Shown here: one piece after another, positions 9,937 through 19,556 of the stretch | How positions within the stretch are numbered: the stretch's first letter is position 1 | How the letters are laid out: every line of letters begins with the position of its first letter | Translations under genes and position numbers: made by a program | NCBI GenBank assembly: GCA_004764695.1 | Contig: SMSO01000035.1 | Coordinates: forward strand, 1,238,001 to 1,302,000 | From: Schizochytrium sp. TIO01 | Lineage: Eukaryota; Sar; Bigyra; Thraustochytrida; Thraustochytriidae | DNA: 64,000 nucleotides | Reading direction: 5' to 3' | The notes under the pieces: model-generated | The model's input: only the letters and a program-made list of their open reading frames with translations | The model's database searches: none | Told to the model about the DNA's origin: nothing

Positions 9937-11437
9937 CTTCGTTACTCGACTGTCTTCCCCTCGTTCACCTTTAGTTCGTTTGGATCTTCGTCTCTGGCGA
10001 GAGGTTTGGGAATTAAACCTGCACACTGAGCGAGGTTTGTTGTCGTCCACGTTCCCGTATCACGAGTGGTGACTGCCTGGAGTCCCTCAAAATCTCCCGC
10101 TGGCCTACGCATGATGGTACGAATCCACCGATCTCTACGATGCCTCTCTAAACCCTTAGGCCGCCCGCCTTACACTTCCTTCAAATCCTAAGCCTAACTA
10201 ACACCGACCATACTCAAGCTTCTTCCACCTAAGCTAGACATGTCTGGGCTTACATTGTACTTCTTCTGCTCCCCCGTGTGCTTCCTACTCAATTGCCACT
10301 ACCTCTGCCTTGGCATCTGTATGAGGAATCTATCATCTATACGAAGGAACCCAGATTTCCCATCTTCAAGGCTCAAAGGCGGAGCTGATTCGTCCTAGGG
10401 AAGCGTTGTTTGCTAATAATTGTATTCTGCGTAAGCTCAAACTGTCCGCCTCAGCATGCTGCAATCGCGACACTTTGACCGCCACATTCCCAGCGCCCAG
10501 CAACAAACTAGCCCTCGTGTTGCCCGAATCCCATATGCAGTGCCTACCGACGGATCACCCTGTAGCTGGTCTTCGCCACGTCGAGCGAGCTTCGCAAAGG
10601 TGGCTCATCGCAATTGCAAGAATTGCAATCGATTCTCCAGACTACAAAAACCATCAAATTAAATTACAGTGTTATTTTTTAATAACACTAGCTGGGTAGT
10701 TGGTATCTCTATAACTCGATAACTCTTTGCGACCTCCTAACCGATACTCATAGTATACCCTAACTCGTGCACTTTAAGTCCTTCATGAGTCATCATCATA
10801 TTCATAATCGCTCAATCCATGATGGGTTATGGATGATTCCACGATTGGAATCGAAGCATGCTGAGGTCAAGGTATCTATGGCGCTCGACGTGAGAATTGA
10901 CCCGAACGCAGGGACGCAGCTTGGCCTAGCAGCTGGGTTTCCAGGAAGGTGTCTGCGCTGCGTGGTCCGCGCAACGCATTTTCCTGTCGAGCCCATTGCG
11001 CTGCTCGGCGCCGCATGGTCTTTCGTGACAGCCTTGGCTTGCATTGCGCGGAGACTTTGCGCAAGAGGTGAGCGAGCGAATGAGAGTGAACCAACGAGCG
11101 GTTGCGCTGACTGTAAAGGATACAGAGCGCAGAGGATAGATCTGCGGGCACCTGAGTAGCGAACTTTCAATTGAGAAGCGTTGGCAGGAAAGAAGTCGTT
11201 TCCTTGAACCGCGACGCTTATTAAACTAATCAACTGTTTAGAGTGATATCCAGGAGACTTTCAACTTTTACTTTTCAAGGTATTATGTAAAAGATAGCTG
11301 CTATAGATGTCGATTTCACAGCAGTGCTTGAACACTCGGATTCATCCCAGGTGGTGCTTTGCGACATCATTGCGGTGGTGGTACGTGTGACAGATAGGTT
11401 AGTTGAGACTGTATAGCAAGTAGTTTGTGCTGCAAAG
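9937..11437. other. Divergent spacer between myosin and the AIG2-like gene
   Basis: About 1.5 kb holding the promoters of two divergent genes. Open frames here (for example 10767-11159) overlap on both strands and show no family features, so I do not call them. A short ataacact inverted repeat sits near 10672-10690. Confidence 0.5.
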
Positions 11438-11902
11438 ATGAACATCTTCGTGTATGGTAGCCTCATGGAGGAGCGTGTGCTCTCCTTGGTAGTGGGGCGA
11501 ATGCCCTCGACACTCCCTGGCACGCTCTTCGGGTACACCCGCTACGCCATCAAAGAGAGGGTTTACCCCGGCATTGTACGGACTGAGCCAAAGGCTGCTG
11601 TCCAAGGTCTGCTTGTGACCGAGCTTTCCGACAAGGAGATGCAGCAACTTGATGCTTTCGAAGATGATGATTATATTCGCTCGCTTGAGCCAATTGCTGC
11701 CGCAGGTGGTGAGAAGGTGGACGCATACTGTTATGTGTGGAAGGATGAGCTTAAAAACGAGCTCAAGCCCACTCCATGGGACTACGACAAAGACTTCATG
11801 CCACACATTGACGACTACCTCGTTAACACTAAAAAGTTTGTAGACAATGGCTACTCCTGGGACTTCGCAGAGGTTGCAAATGATCTCGACAAGGAGCATT
11901 AA
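11438..11902 (+). CDS. AIG2-like / gamma-glutamylcyclotransferase-fold protein
   Basis: A 154-residue single-domain protein of the GGCT/AIG2-like superfamily, which cyclises gamma-glutamyl amines or dipeptides to release 5-oxoproline; the exact substrate cannot be read. The glycine-rich YGSLM substrate loop is at residues 6-10, as in plant AIG2 proteins. The segment around residues 38-46 (IKERVYPGI) matches the plant AIG2 region. The likely catalytic Glu75 lies in LDAFEDDDYIR, and a YVW strand follows near 99. Length is normal for the family and the ATG is clear. Its 3' end faces the BART-domain gene 341 bp away. Confidence 0.85.
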   Translation: MNIFVYGSLMEERVLSLVVGRMPSTLPGTLFGYTRYAIKERVYPGIVRTEPKAAVQGLLVTELSDKEMQQLDAFEDDDYIRSLEPIAAAGGEKVDAYCYVWKDELKNELKPTPWDYDKDFMPHIDDYLVNTKKFVDNGYSWDFAEVANDLDKEH

Positions 11903-12243
11903 CTGTTGAGAAAGACTCTTTATATCTTCATCCTGTTTTAGGATAAAGTAAACATTAAAGATTATATTTGTTTATAAACATCCTGTGTATGACCTTCGAG
12001 ACATTTGCTACCCCTCAAAATATCCCCCGTTATTTCCTAAAAGTTAGACAAAGGTAGACTATTTTAGTGAATTAATGGAATATCTTAATGATCTTGAAGA
12101 CAGCTTAGACCTAACCCCAACCAGCGACGCTACAACGTTTCAAGCGTCTGCATCTGATTGGAGTGAGCTTTTTCTCAGGTCAATCGAAACAAGGAAGTGT
12201 GAACAAAACAGCTAGCGCAGATTTAAACTTTGTTGCTGTATGC
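11903..12243. other. Convergent 3' region
   Basis: A 341-bp AT-rich spacer between two convergent stop codons. It contains the 3' UTRs and nothing else I can identify. Confidence 0.55.
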
Positions 12244-12823
12244 TTATTCTTGGCCCTCGCGTTGACGTGTAGCTTCTTTGATCATTACGTCATAGAAACA
12301 GTCGTCTGTGGAGTAATCTCAAGCCATGTTAGTTTTGTTGCGACTCACTTTGATCTCATTGTTCTAACTTACATTCACCAGACGCCACTAGCAAGCGGAT
12401 AAAATATGTATGGTTCGATCTTCCCTGTTCTTTTGCAACTTGAAGGGTTTTATTAAAGTCTGCGAGCGTGATATTCTCGCGCTCCAGCCAATTTTCCATT
12501 GTGGATTCATAGAGCTCAAGATACTCTTTGAATAAATCATGATACTCCAGCTTATGCTCATCTTCACCGCTGTCAACAGTATCGTAGAAAATATAGGCAT
12601 TCTCACGAATATACTTTTCGAAGACACCGATAAATTCAGGACTGAAGCAGTAGTGACTCGCTCGCTTCATAATTTGATCGACTTCTGAGTCGTTCGCGCT
12701 CTTACTCTCCAGCTTGCCAGCTTTACTATCTCCAAACTTGCTTTCTGAGTTGTCTAGGCCATCGCCAAACTTAGACTCTTCCTGGACGTCATCCTCTTCA
12801 GCAAACTTGCTTTCCCGCGGCAT
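12244..12823 (-). CDS. BART-domain protein (ARL2-binding protein-like), one intron
   Basis: Predicted effector of an Arl2/Arl3-type small GTPase. BART domains occur in ARL2BP and in ciliary CFAP36. Exons on the minus strand are 12823-12373 and 12305-12244, with a 67-nt intron (12372-12306) that starts GTAAGT and ends CCACAG. Splicing replaces a short dead-end tail (CKLEQ) with YDCFYDVMIKEA and gives 170 residues. This restores the final aromatic-rich BART helix. Residues 1-48 are acidic and carry three ESKFG/ESKFA-type repeats. Residues 55-165 are the domain, with the FEKYIREN helix, the acidic-KL-Y-LFKEYLELYE signature and a Phe-rich end. The family call rests on this pattern and the helix order. 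Assignment to ARL2BP rather than CFAP36 is open. Confidence 0.75.
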
Positions 12824-13424
12824 GATAATTCAACGCGATTCAAGTGTAGACCGATTTCAAATTTGCAATCCTCCTTCCTGGCGTCAGCACTACCATCGAT
12901 AGCAGGTTCTGCTCAAGCCAATCCAGCCAGCGCGTAGACACTCAAAAATGCAAGCAGTCGCGCCCACAATCATTCAGATACTTTTCCTAACTAAGTAATT
13001 GTGGTTCTCGCTTGTGGAATTAGTTACTGCCATAGTAGTTCCCTACTCAACGGATACCTATGTTTTGTACGGGAAGTACTACTACTAATAATAGTACGTA
13101 CGTATTTACTTATCTATTCCTTTTTCAAAGAAAGAGGAAGCAAGTAGGCGTGTCCTAATTCAGGGACTTGTTATTCAGCAACACTATAGTTGCAAATAGC
13201 TCAGTGGATAGGAGGATGTTCCACGAGTGAGAATCACTATACTATTCTTATGGAAGGAGTTCCCCATTGCATCCTGAAGAAATTATAGCGAGAAAACTAG
13301 TGTACTTCTTATTTTTCAATAGAACGAAAAGACAAGCTGGGCAAAGGAACCATAGAAACTTTGCAGCAATCACCTGACCTGAGACAGGTTGACAGCGAGC
13401 ACGTGTATTTTACAAGCTACGAGA
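12824..13424. other. Divergent promoter spacer; tRNA-like fragment at about 13186-13275
   Basis: About 600 bp between two divergent start codons. It contains short tagtac and actact runs near 13070-13110. Near 13195 the stretch atagctcagtggatag resembles a tRNA D arm/A box, but I could not complete a cloverleaf around it, so no RNA gene is called. Confidence 0.4.
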
Positions 13425-14390
13425 ATGGTATTTTCTATCTTACACAGACTAGTGGCTTCCAGGACAGTCGCTCCCTTTTCAGGTGCGGCCGACTCCAAAG
13501 ACACAGACTCTAACTCGCCACCGCATATGCGAAAGAGGTCTATCGCCATCATAAAACAAGAATCACCAGGACATTCAAATAGCACAAAGGCTACTTTTGT
13601 CATCATTATTGCCTTGTCTATTCACCTTGGAGTCTCACTTCTATTAGGCAAATACTTGGAAGGCTGGAGTGGTCTTACAAGCATTTATTTTGCAGTTGTG
13701 ACGCTAACTACAGTTGGATATGGTGATGTAGCACCTTCAACACAAGCAGGGCGTCTAGTAACTGCATTTTATATTCTCTATGGTGTTTTTCTTATTGGTT
13801 GGGCCATTTCCTCACTCACATCAATCATGGCTCAGCGTATTGAAAATCTTAGACAGCAGTCTGAGCAAAAAAAACAAGAAGGCCGCCGTAGGATCCCGCA
13901 TATGCTCAATGTGGTCTTGTCCATAGGGTTTCTACTTCTCATCGGCATCTTATTCTATTGTCTTGGCGAGGATATGGATTTTATTGATAGCTTTTACTTT
14001 GCAGTTGTAACCTTGACAACAGTTGGGTATGGGGACATTCACGTGAGCGATGACAAAGGAAAAGCTTTTCAGATTTTCTACCTAACTATCGGCACAGTAT
14101 CGATGGCCAAATTGATAGGAGATACAATAGACCATGTTCTTGAGGCAGAACGTCAACGTCATCGAGAAGCTATCCTGCGTAGACGTTTCACATTAAATGA
14201 ACTTTTTGCTGCCGATGCTGATAAGTCTGGTACTCTAACAGAGACTGAGTTTGTAGTATACAAATTTCAACAAATGGGCCTCATTAAGCCACAAGATCTG
14301 AATCAAGTTCTTCAGCAATTTGCTAACCTTGACGCAGACAATAATGGGTGTGTAACTTTTGAAGAGGCATCCGAATGTAATCTTCCCTAA
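13425..14390 (+). CDS. Two-pore-domain K+ channel with C-terminal EF hands (TPK-like)
   Basis: Potassium-selective membrane channel, 321 residues from the ATG at 13425 (the 12 codons before it lack ATG). Architecture is TM1 (about 56-76), pore 1 with filter TVGYGD at 96-101, TM2 (110-136), a basic linker, TM3 (160-180), pore 2 with a second TVGYGD at 199-204, TM4 (214-236), then two EF hands. Both EF loops are complete (DADKSGTLTETE at 264-275 and DADNNGCVTFEE at 303-314). This order is that of plant vacuolar TPK channels, which cytosolic Ca2+ opens. The Ca2+ gating and intracellular location are inferred from that family. I see no plant-type 14-3-3 site. It ends 250 bp from the convergent kinesin. 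Confidence 0.92.
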   Translation: MVFSILHRLVASRTVAPFSGAADSKDTDSNSPPHMRKRSIAIIKQESPGHSNSTKATFVIIIALSIHLGVSLLLGKYLEGWSGLTSIYFAVVTLTTVGYGDVAPSTQAGRLVTAFYILYGVFLIGWAISSLTSIMAQRIENLRQQSEQKKQEGRRRIPHMLNVVLSIGFLLLIGILFYCLGEDMDFIDSFYFAVVTLTTVGYGDIHVSDDKGKAFQIFYLTIGTVSMAKLIGDTIDHVLEAERQRHREAILRRRFTLNELFAADADKSGTLTETEFVVYKFQQMGLIKPQDLNQVLQQFANLDADNNGCVTFEEASECNLP

Positions 14391-14640
14391 CCTTTTTCTC
14401 AGGTGCTTTCTGTAATTTATATGTTAAGGTTCCGTATGATTGATTGGATGCGCCATTCTCCAAAACATAGCAAATCCCATTGTACTATTGTTGAAGCACA
14501 TAAGCAGATGGGCTAGTCAACTTTATTAGCAAATTTCACTAGAGAAAAATGAGTAACCTGGAATGGTTAAGAAGCGGTTAGGCTGCGTCTCTGCAGCCTT
14601 CTTTAAGATAGACAAAGAGGGTAAAATAGTAGATTTATTC

Positions 14641-17600
14641 TTAATGAATTTTGTTATTTGCAATATCCACCATGCTCAAGTATTCAGGGGGGGCATCCTC
14701 CTCGTTGTCCTCTTCATATGCATCCTCTTGGTCCCGAGGATCCAAGGAAAATACCTGGTCTGGAGCTACTATAAGAGAAGCAGCAGCAGATTTAACTCCT
14801 AATTCCCGTTCGAGGGCCTCCAGTTTGTGGTCTTGCCGCTGAAAAATTGAACTCAGTCGACTGCTTCGACGAACGATTTTCGAGCTTTCTGCATCGAGCA
14901 GTGAGCTTTGAAAAGATATTGGTTCGGCAACTGCTGACACATAGGACGCATACTGAGAGATGGGTGTCATACCCGAAAATCCTGACGAGCTAGACGATTT
15001 GCTCAAAGCTCGTACTCGTGATTTAGGCATTCCGCGATTATCTAGATGCTGCAAGTATATTTGGACTTCTGCTTCTCTCACTTCTAGATCATCTTCTCTT
15101 GCGCTGACTTCTTCTTCGCGGGATCTTAGAATCTGTACTGTAGACTGCAACTGAACCTGACGCTCCTGAATATCAGTAGCCATTTTGTGTACATGGGCTT
15201 CACGTTCTTTAAGCTTACGTTCTTTATCTGTAACGATCCAAACACGTTTTTCGAGCTTCATTTGGGCTTGAGCAAGTTGGTCTTCTCGTCTTGCAATTTC
15301 GTGGTCTCGTCGCACTAAAGTACGTCGATTTGCTTCAAGGGCACTGTTTTCGTTTTGCAGCTTCCTGGAAAGAACCTCAAGATGCTTTCGTTCATAGACA
15401 ACTGCTGATCGAGCAGCTTCTACGTCAGATTTCTCCTGGCAGATTGCCGCAAGTGCAGATCTTTCTTCCTTTTCTTCTTTTTCTTCGTCGTCTCGAATAC
15501 GCTCCTCTAATCTCTGACAATCCTTCTCGGCATTTTCCTTTTCTGTTTGGAGCCTATCAAGTTTAGTATTTGATTGTGCGAGGCTTGTACGGAGAGTCTG
15601 GATGTCAGCTTCTGCTGCATTTTGAATGTCCTGAAGGTCTTCAATATCATTCTTAGCCCTAGCAAGTTCACTCTTCAAATTTTGCGCATGTTTGGCTGCA
15701 TCATCTTGTAGGTGTTCAAGCTCCAGTCTATAGTGGTTAGCTTCAGCTTCTGTCGCACTGCACCTTGCTTTCCAAACTGAGATTTCTTCTCCAAGTAGTT
15801 CAAGCCGAGAAGCATATTTTCTCTTGGTTACTCTAGCCTCATGCACCTGATCTTCGTACTGAATAATTGTCCTTACAAAATCCTGATCACGAGAAGAAGA
15901 ACTATACAGAACTTTTGCGAGATCTTCGTGAGCATTTTCGTTTGCAGCGATAAGACTGGAGCACTGCTTTGAAGATGCTTCAAACTTTTGGGCTAGTACT
16001 TGTTTATCTATTTGCGCTTCTTCAAGTCGCTTTTGCTGAGCTTTCAGTTGTGTAAGGAACTCGGCCTCTTTTGTTTCTAAGGTCGTTTTGGCCTTTTCGA
16101 GTGATAAGTGGAGTGATTTATGTGATCGAGCCAGAGCTCTCTGCTTGGTTTCAGCATCTTCTAGTCGTATTTGAAGTGCTTCGCATTGCATGCCAAGACT
16201 GTCGTTCTCACAATTTGCATCTTGAAGTTGTCCTTTACAAAAATCTAACTCGCTGCGAAGCTTTCTCTCACAATTGTTTACTTTCAATTGTAAATCTTTC
16301 AGTTGCGCCTCGTTGTTCGAAGCATTGCTACGCGCCGAATCGCAGTCATTTTGAGCAATTGATAGTTTGTGTTCCAGCTCCTCGTTACACATTTGCAAAG
16401 TTTGCTCGCTTTCTTCCCTCATTTTAACTAGTTGCGTCAACTCTGCGATTTGACCCAAGAGATCCTGCTCTCGTTGGAATGTGTCCACATGGGTCTGCTT
16501 TAATTGAATCTGCAAGTCGGCAAAGTCAGTCTCAGTCGCTTTGATCTTCATTCTAGACTCTTCAAGTTCCTTTTCGAGATTAGTTCGTTCCTGATCAACA
16601 ACCAGTTTCGCAGAGAGGGAAGCTTCAAGTTTACGTTCTTGCTCACATAGTTCATCTTGAAGAGCGCTCTCCTTGGCTGATGCTTGCATTTGCTGGTTGC
16701 CCAGCTTTATGTACAGTTGATCGATCTCCGTCTGCCGAGAGTCATTCAGCCGGATCGATTCCTCCAAGTCAGACCGAAGAAGGTTGCATTGACCTTCAAT
16801 TGCTTCTTTCTCTTCACGCAATGCAAGCAGCTTAGCTTGGGTCTCACTGCTGGTCTTATCTCTCTCAGCTAAAAGTGCTTCATTTTGTACTTGAGCGTTA
16901 GCAAGTTCTTGAGCTAGGCACCTATGTTTTGCCTCTGTTTCAAGTTGAGATTGCTTGAACTGAGCTGTAATGTCTTCAAACTGTTTTTGCGATATTTCAA
17001 GCTTCGTGGTGAGATTTTCATGCTTGGTTGTAGCAGACGAGAGTTCCTTGAGAGCGTCCTGAAGTTCTGAAGATTTCAAACCGAGGTCATCTTTTAGACT
17101 TTGAACTTGTTGGCGCAAGTGTTGTACATAAATTTGTTCAATGGAGAAATCAGAAAAAGATTGTTTTTGCTGCGGTGACGAGAAGAGAGGCCAGCACAAG
17201 GTCTTACGGCCCACCTTTTTGCGTTGTTCGATTGGAGAAGGGGTCTTGCTCCCCGCACTAGCCTGAGTCTGGACAGGCTTCTCTAATAGTTTAGTGTCTG
17301 GAAAGGTGAAATGTGATGAATTGTTTGTAAAAGGGGAATTTGATGTGTGAACTGGCGAAACGAGGTAAAGGGGCAAATTTTCCGATTTGGGGGTAGGATC
17401 GTGCTGTTGTGCGAGTAGCAATAATTTACGAAACCGCCTTCGTTCTTTATCACGTTCCTGGTTGTCACGTTCTTGGGACTCCATACTTGGCGCGCTTTGT
17501 GCTCGCAAAAGGGCAACTTTACGTTTCAATTGCTCAATAGTTACTTCTGGGGCCTGACATTGATGCTTTGACGCTTGAATTGGTACACGTGCCGCCGTAC

Positions 17601-18693
17601 GAGCAAAGTGAAGAGTTCGCTTAGACTCTTCCTTGAACTGCAGTACTGGCGTAATGCAGCAAATGACACACACAAGAGAGTCTCCGCAGAGTGCAGGCTT
17701 GAGAATCCGTGTGAGTTTGCTTGTTCGGAAACTGACATGCCTTGTGTGCCCTCCACCCTCAGCAAGGCTTGCCATCGCTAGTGCAAGAGCGAGGAGACTT
17801 TGATTAATATTCTTAGCCTCTGCGATTTGCGATCCCTTAGCATTGCTCGTTCGCATGCTTTCACTTCCCGCGAGGTCGACAAAGTTAAGCTGTGCTGAAA
17901 GCTTTGTATGGTCTTCCAGCGATACACTTGACACGTGGACCATGAGAATCGTGTGCGCACGGCTGCTCCGCTCGTTCATTCCAGTGGCGCTCACATGTCG
18001 CATTCGTTCACCTTGGCGTAAGATATCCATTGCCTCTGTGGCTGAGGTAGCAGGTTTCCGTGCTGCTGATAAAGTAACTCCGCCTTTTTGGTCATCTCTC
18101 ACAGACACAGCTCCAGCCTGAGCCGCTCTAGAGCTGGGTCTGGGCTGCGGCGTAAGAAAGTTGAAAGCTCTCGATGTTGCAGCTTGACGCTTTGTGGGCG
18201 TTTTAAACTCGGTATCTTCAACAGGCGTGAGCAGATCCCCAATAACTTCATTGTAAACCTCCACATAGCTCAGCTCCACAACGAATTCTCGGTGCTTCTT
18301 TTGATCCTCAATAGCCTGGAAGAGTTTCTCGAGGCCGAGCTGCACTGCACCGCTCTCAGTCTCAGGTTGTGGGCCTCCAAACATTGTGTATGTTTTCCCG
18401 CTGCTAGTTTGACCATACACTAAGGCAGTTCCATGGTAGCCCTCAATGACTCTTGGGATGAGGTCCGCAACCGTATTATTAAATACATCCTGGTTTTTAC
18501 TGTGTTCCGCGAAGACTTTGTCAAAGGTCCATGTTTTATCCTCGCGGTTGCCGAGCTCCACAAGGTTTTGCGCATCGTCAGCAACTTGCCAGGCAAGTTT
18601 GCTCTGGGGGTCATCGCCTTTCTCAGCGTGCTGCACAGGTTTTACTCGAACGCATACTTTAATTTTTTGTTGCTGTTGCTGGTCCTCAGACAT
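14641..18693 (-). CDS. Kinesin motor protein with long coiled coil (kinesin-7/CENP-E-like layout)
   Basis: Microtubule motor, 1350 residues from the ATG at 18693, which directly precedes the Gln run and the first motor strand. An ATG 39 codons upstream (18810) is also in frame but would add a tail without features. The N-terminal motor spans about residues 10-370. P-loop GQTSSGKT is at 94-101, switch I NERSSRAH ends at 247 (canonical is SSRSH), switch II DLAGSE at 273-278 and SKLTRIL at 325-331. About 50 Pro/Ser/Thr-rich residues are inserted near 158-206, before switch I. Residues 390-1230 are almost continuous coiled coil, and the C-terminus is acidic. The N-terminal motor with a long rod suggests kinesin-7 or a related family; the subfamily needs a tree. 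Intronless. Confidence 0.93.
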   Translation of the reverse strand: MSEDQQQQQKIKVCVRVKPVQHAEKGDDPQSKLAWQVADDAQNLVELGNREDKTWTFDKVFAEHSKNQDVFNNTVADLIPRVIEGYHGTALVYGQTSSGKTYTMFGGPQPETESGAVQLGLEKLFQAIEDQKKHREFVVELSYVEVYNEVIGDLLTPVEDTEFKTPTKRQAATSRAFNFLTPQPRPSSRAAQAGAVSVRDDQKGGVTLSAARKPATSATEAMDILRQGERMRHVSATGMNERSSRAHTILMVHVSSVSLEDHTKLSAQLNFVDLAGSESMRTSNAKGSQIAEAKNINQSLLALALAMASLAEGGGHTRHVSFRTSKLTRILKPALCGDSLVCVICCITPVLQFKEESKRTLHFARTAARVPIQASKHQCQAPEVTIEQLKRKVALLRAQSAPSMESQERDNQERDKERRRFRKLLLLAQQHDPTPKSENLPLYLVSPVHTSNSPFTNNSSHFTFPDTKLLEKPVQTQASAGSKTPSPIEQRKKVGRKTLCWPLFSSPQQKQSFSDFSIEQIYVQHLRQQVQSLKDDLGLKSSELQDALKELSSATTKHENLTTKLEISQKQFEDITAQFKQSQLETEAKHRCLAQELANAQVQNEALLAERDKTSSETQAKLLALREEKEAIEGQCNLLRSDLEESIRLNDSRQTEIDQLYIKLGNQQMQASAKESALQDELCEQERKLEASLSAKLVVDQERTNLEKELEESRMKIKATETDFADLQIQLKQTHVDTFQREQDLLGQIAELTQLVKMREESEQTLQMCNEELEHKLSIAQNDCDSARSNASNNEAQLKDLQLKVNNCERKLRSELDFCKGQLQDANCENDSLGMQCEALQIRLEDAETKQRALARSHKSLHLSLEKAKTTLETKEAEFLTQLKAQQKRLEEAQIDKQVLAQKFEASSKQCSSLIAANENAHEDLAKVLYSSSSRDQDFVRTIIQYEDQVHEARVTKRKYASRLELLGEEISVWKARCSATEAEANHYRLELEHLQDDAAKHAQNLKSELARAKNDIEDLQDIQNAAEADIQTLRTSLAQSNTKLDRLQTEKENAEKDCQRLEERIRDDEEKEEKEERSALAAICQEKSDVEAARSAVVYERKHLEVLSRKLQNENSALEANRRTLVRRDHEIARREDQLAQAQMKLEKRVWIVTDKERKLKEREAHVHKMATDIQERQVQLQSTVQILRSREEEVSAREDDLEVREAEVQIYLQHLDNRGMPKSRVRALSKSSSSSGFSGMTPISQYASYVSAVAEPISFQSSLLDAESSKIVRRSSRLSSIFQRQDHKLEALERELGVKSAAASLIVAPDQVFSLDPRDQEDAYEEDNEEDAPPEYLSMVDIANNKIH

Positions 18694-19556
18694 CGTCCCA
18701 GCCCGCACTGTGCTCACCGAGCAGTGCACACGCAAGTTAGCAGGCAAGCACCAGGCTAGCGAACCGCGTCGGGCAGGTTGAAGCTTTGCTTGCACTGGTG
18801 CTAGGTGCACAAAGTCAGAAAAGCAGTCGATCAGGCGAGCGAGTGAACTAGGGATTGACTGACTAAGTTGTGTGGCGTTTTGCCTTCACAAGAGACGGTT
18901 TCAAGCTAAATGTCCCCACGGGGACCCGGTGTGCACGATCTCCACATAGGACGACTGTGGTCTACGAGTACCTAAGTGCGTCTAAGAAGGCAGGTGCCCG
19001 GTCACCCGGTAGGAAGTCAGTGTCGTCTCGAGGAGCTATTTTAAGGAGAAGTCTCGTGAGTCGATGGAGGCGAGAGCTTAGCACGGTCAGAGTGCATTGG
19101 TTATCGCATTTAGGATCTCAGGGTTTTCAAAGGTAGCGATGGAGTGCTTTTAACATACAGGGTTCATGTTTTAATTTTTTTTAATACACAAAAGCGAACA
19201 ATGCAAGGCTTAGCATTACTGATTATATGAACAGCAATGCTAGGTCTGCTGTTTCGGTGAAAAATTGTGCACGCGCACACGAGCATTGCAAGAATGGGTG
19301 TAAAGTTATAGGCATATGCATCAAGTAGAAGGCTACTCCTTCATGAAGTTAGTCTTTTCTTTTCTATGTATAATTGCATTCGATATCTTTGGCAAGTCTG
19401 CCTCTAGATGCAAGCCTGGCTCATGTTCGTGTGTAAACAAGAGTGTAAAAGAAGGAAAATCTCAAACTATTCGTTTCATTAGAAACATGTCTTGGCATGC
19501 AAGTGGAATAGCAAAAGAATAGGTCTTTTAGAATTCTAAAGGAGGAAACTCTAATT
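18694..19556. other. Spacer upstream of the kinesin gene
   Basis: About 860 bp. On the minus strand the first 200 bp are probably the kinesin 5' leader. Short frames on the plus strand have no recognisable content. I see no RNA gene. Confidence 0.5.

Noticed and set aside
6241-10050. Longer myosin start at 10050
   Set aside because: The codon there is GTG, and an in-frame stop precedes it without any ATG. The first ATG is at 9936.
10767-11159. 130-codon plus-strand frame
   Set aside because: It competes with equally long minus-strand frames, has odd Cys/Arg composition and no domain; it lies in a divergent promoter spacer.
13186-13275. Possible tRNA gene (atagctcagtggatag resembles an A box)
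   Set aside because: The D stem has a mismatch, no anticodon stem closes, and only 5 bp of a possible acceptor (tgcaa/ttgca) can be paired. At most it is a relic.
13389-13424. Earlier start for the K+ channel
   Set aside because: The codon at 13389 is TTG. The first in-frame ATG is at 13425 and loses no domain.
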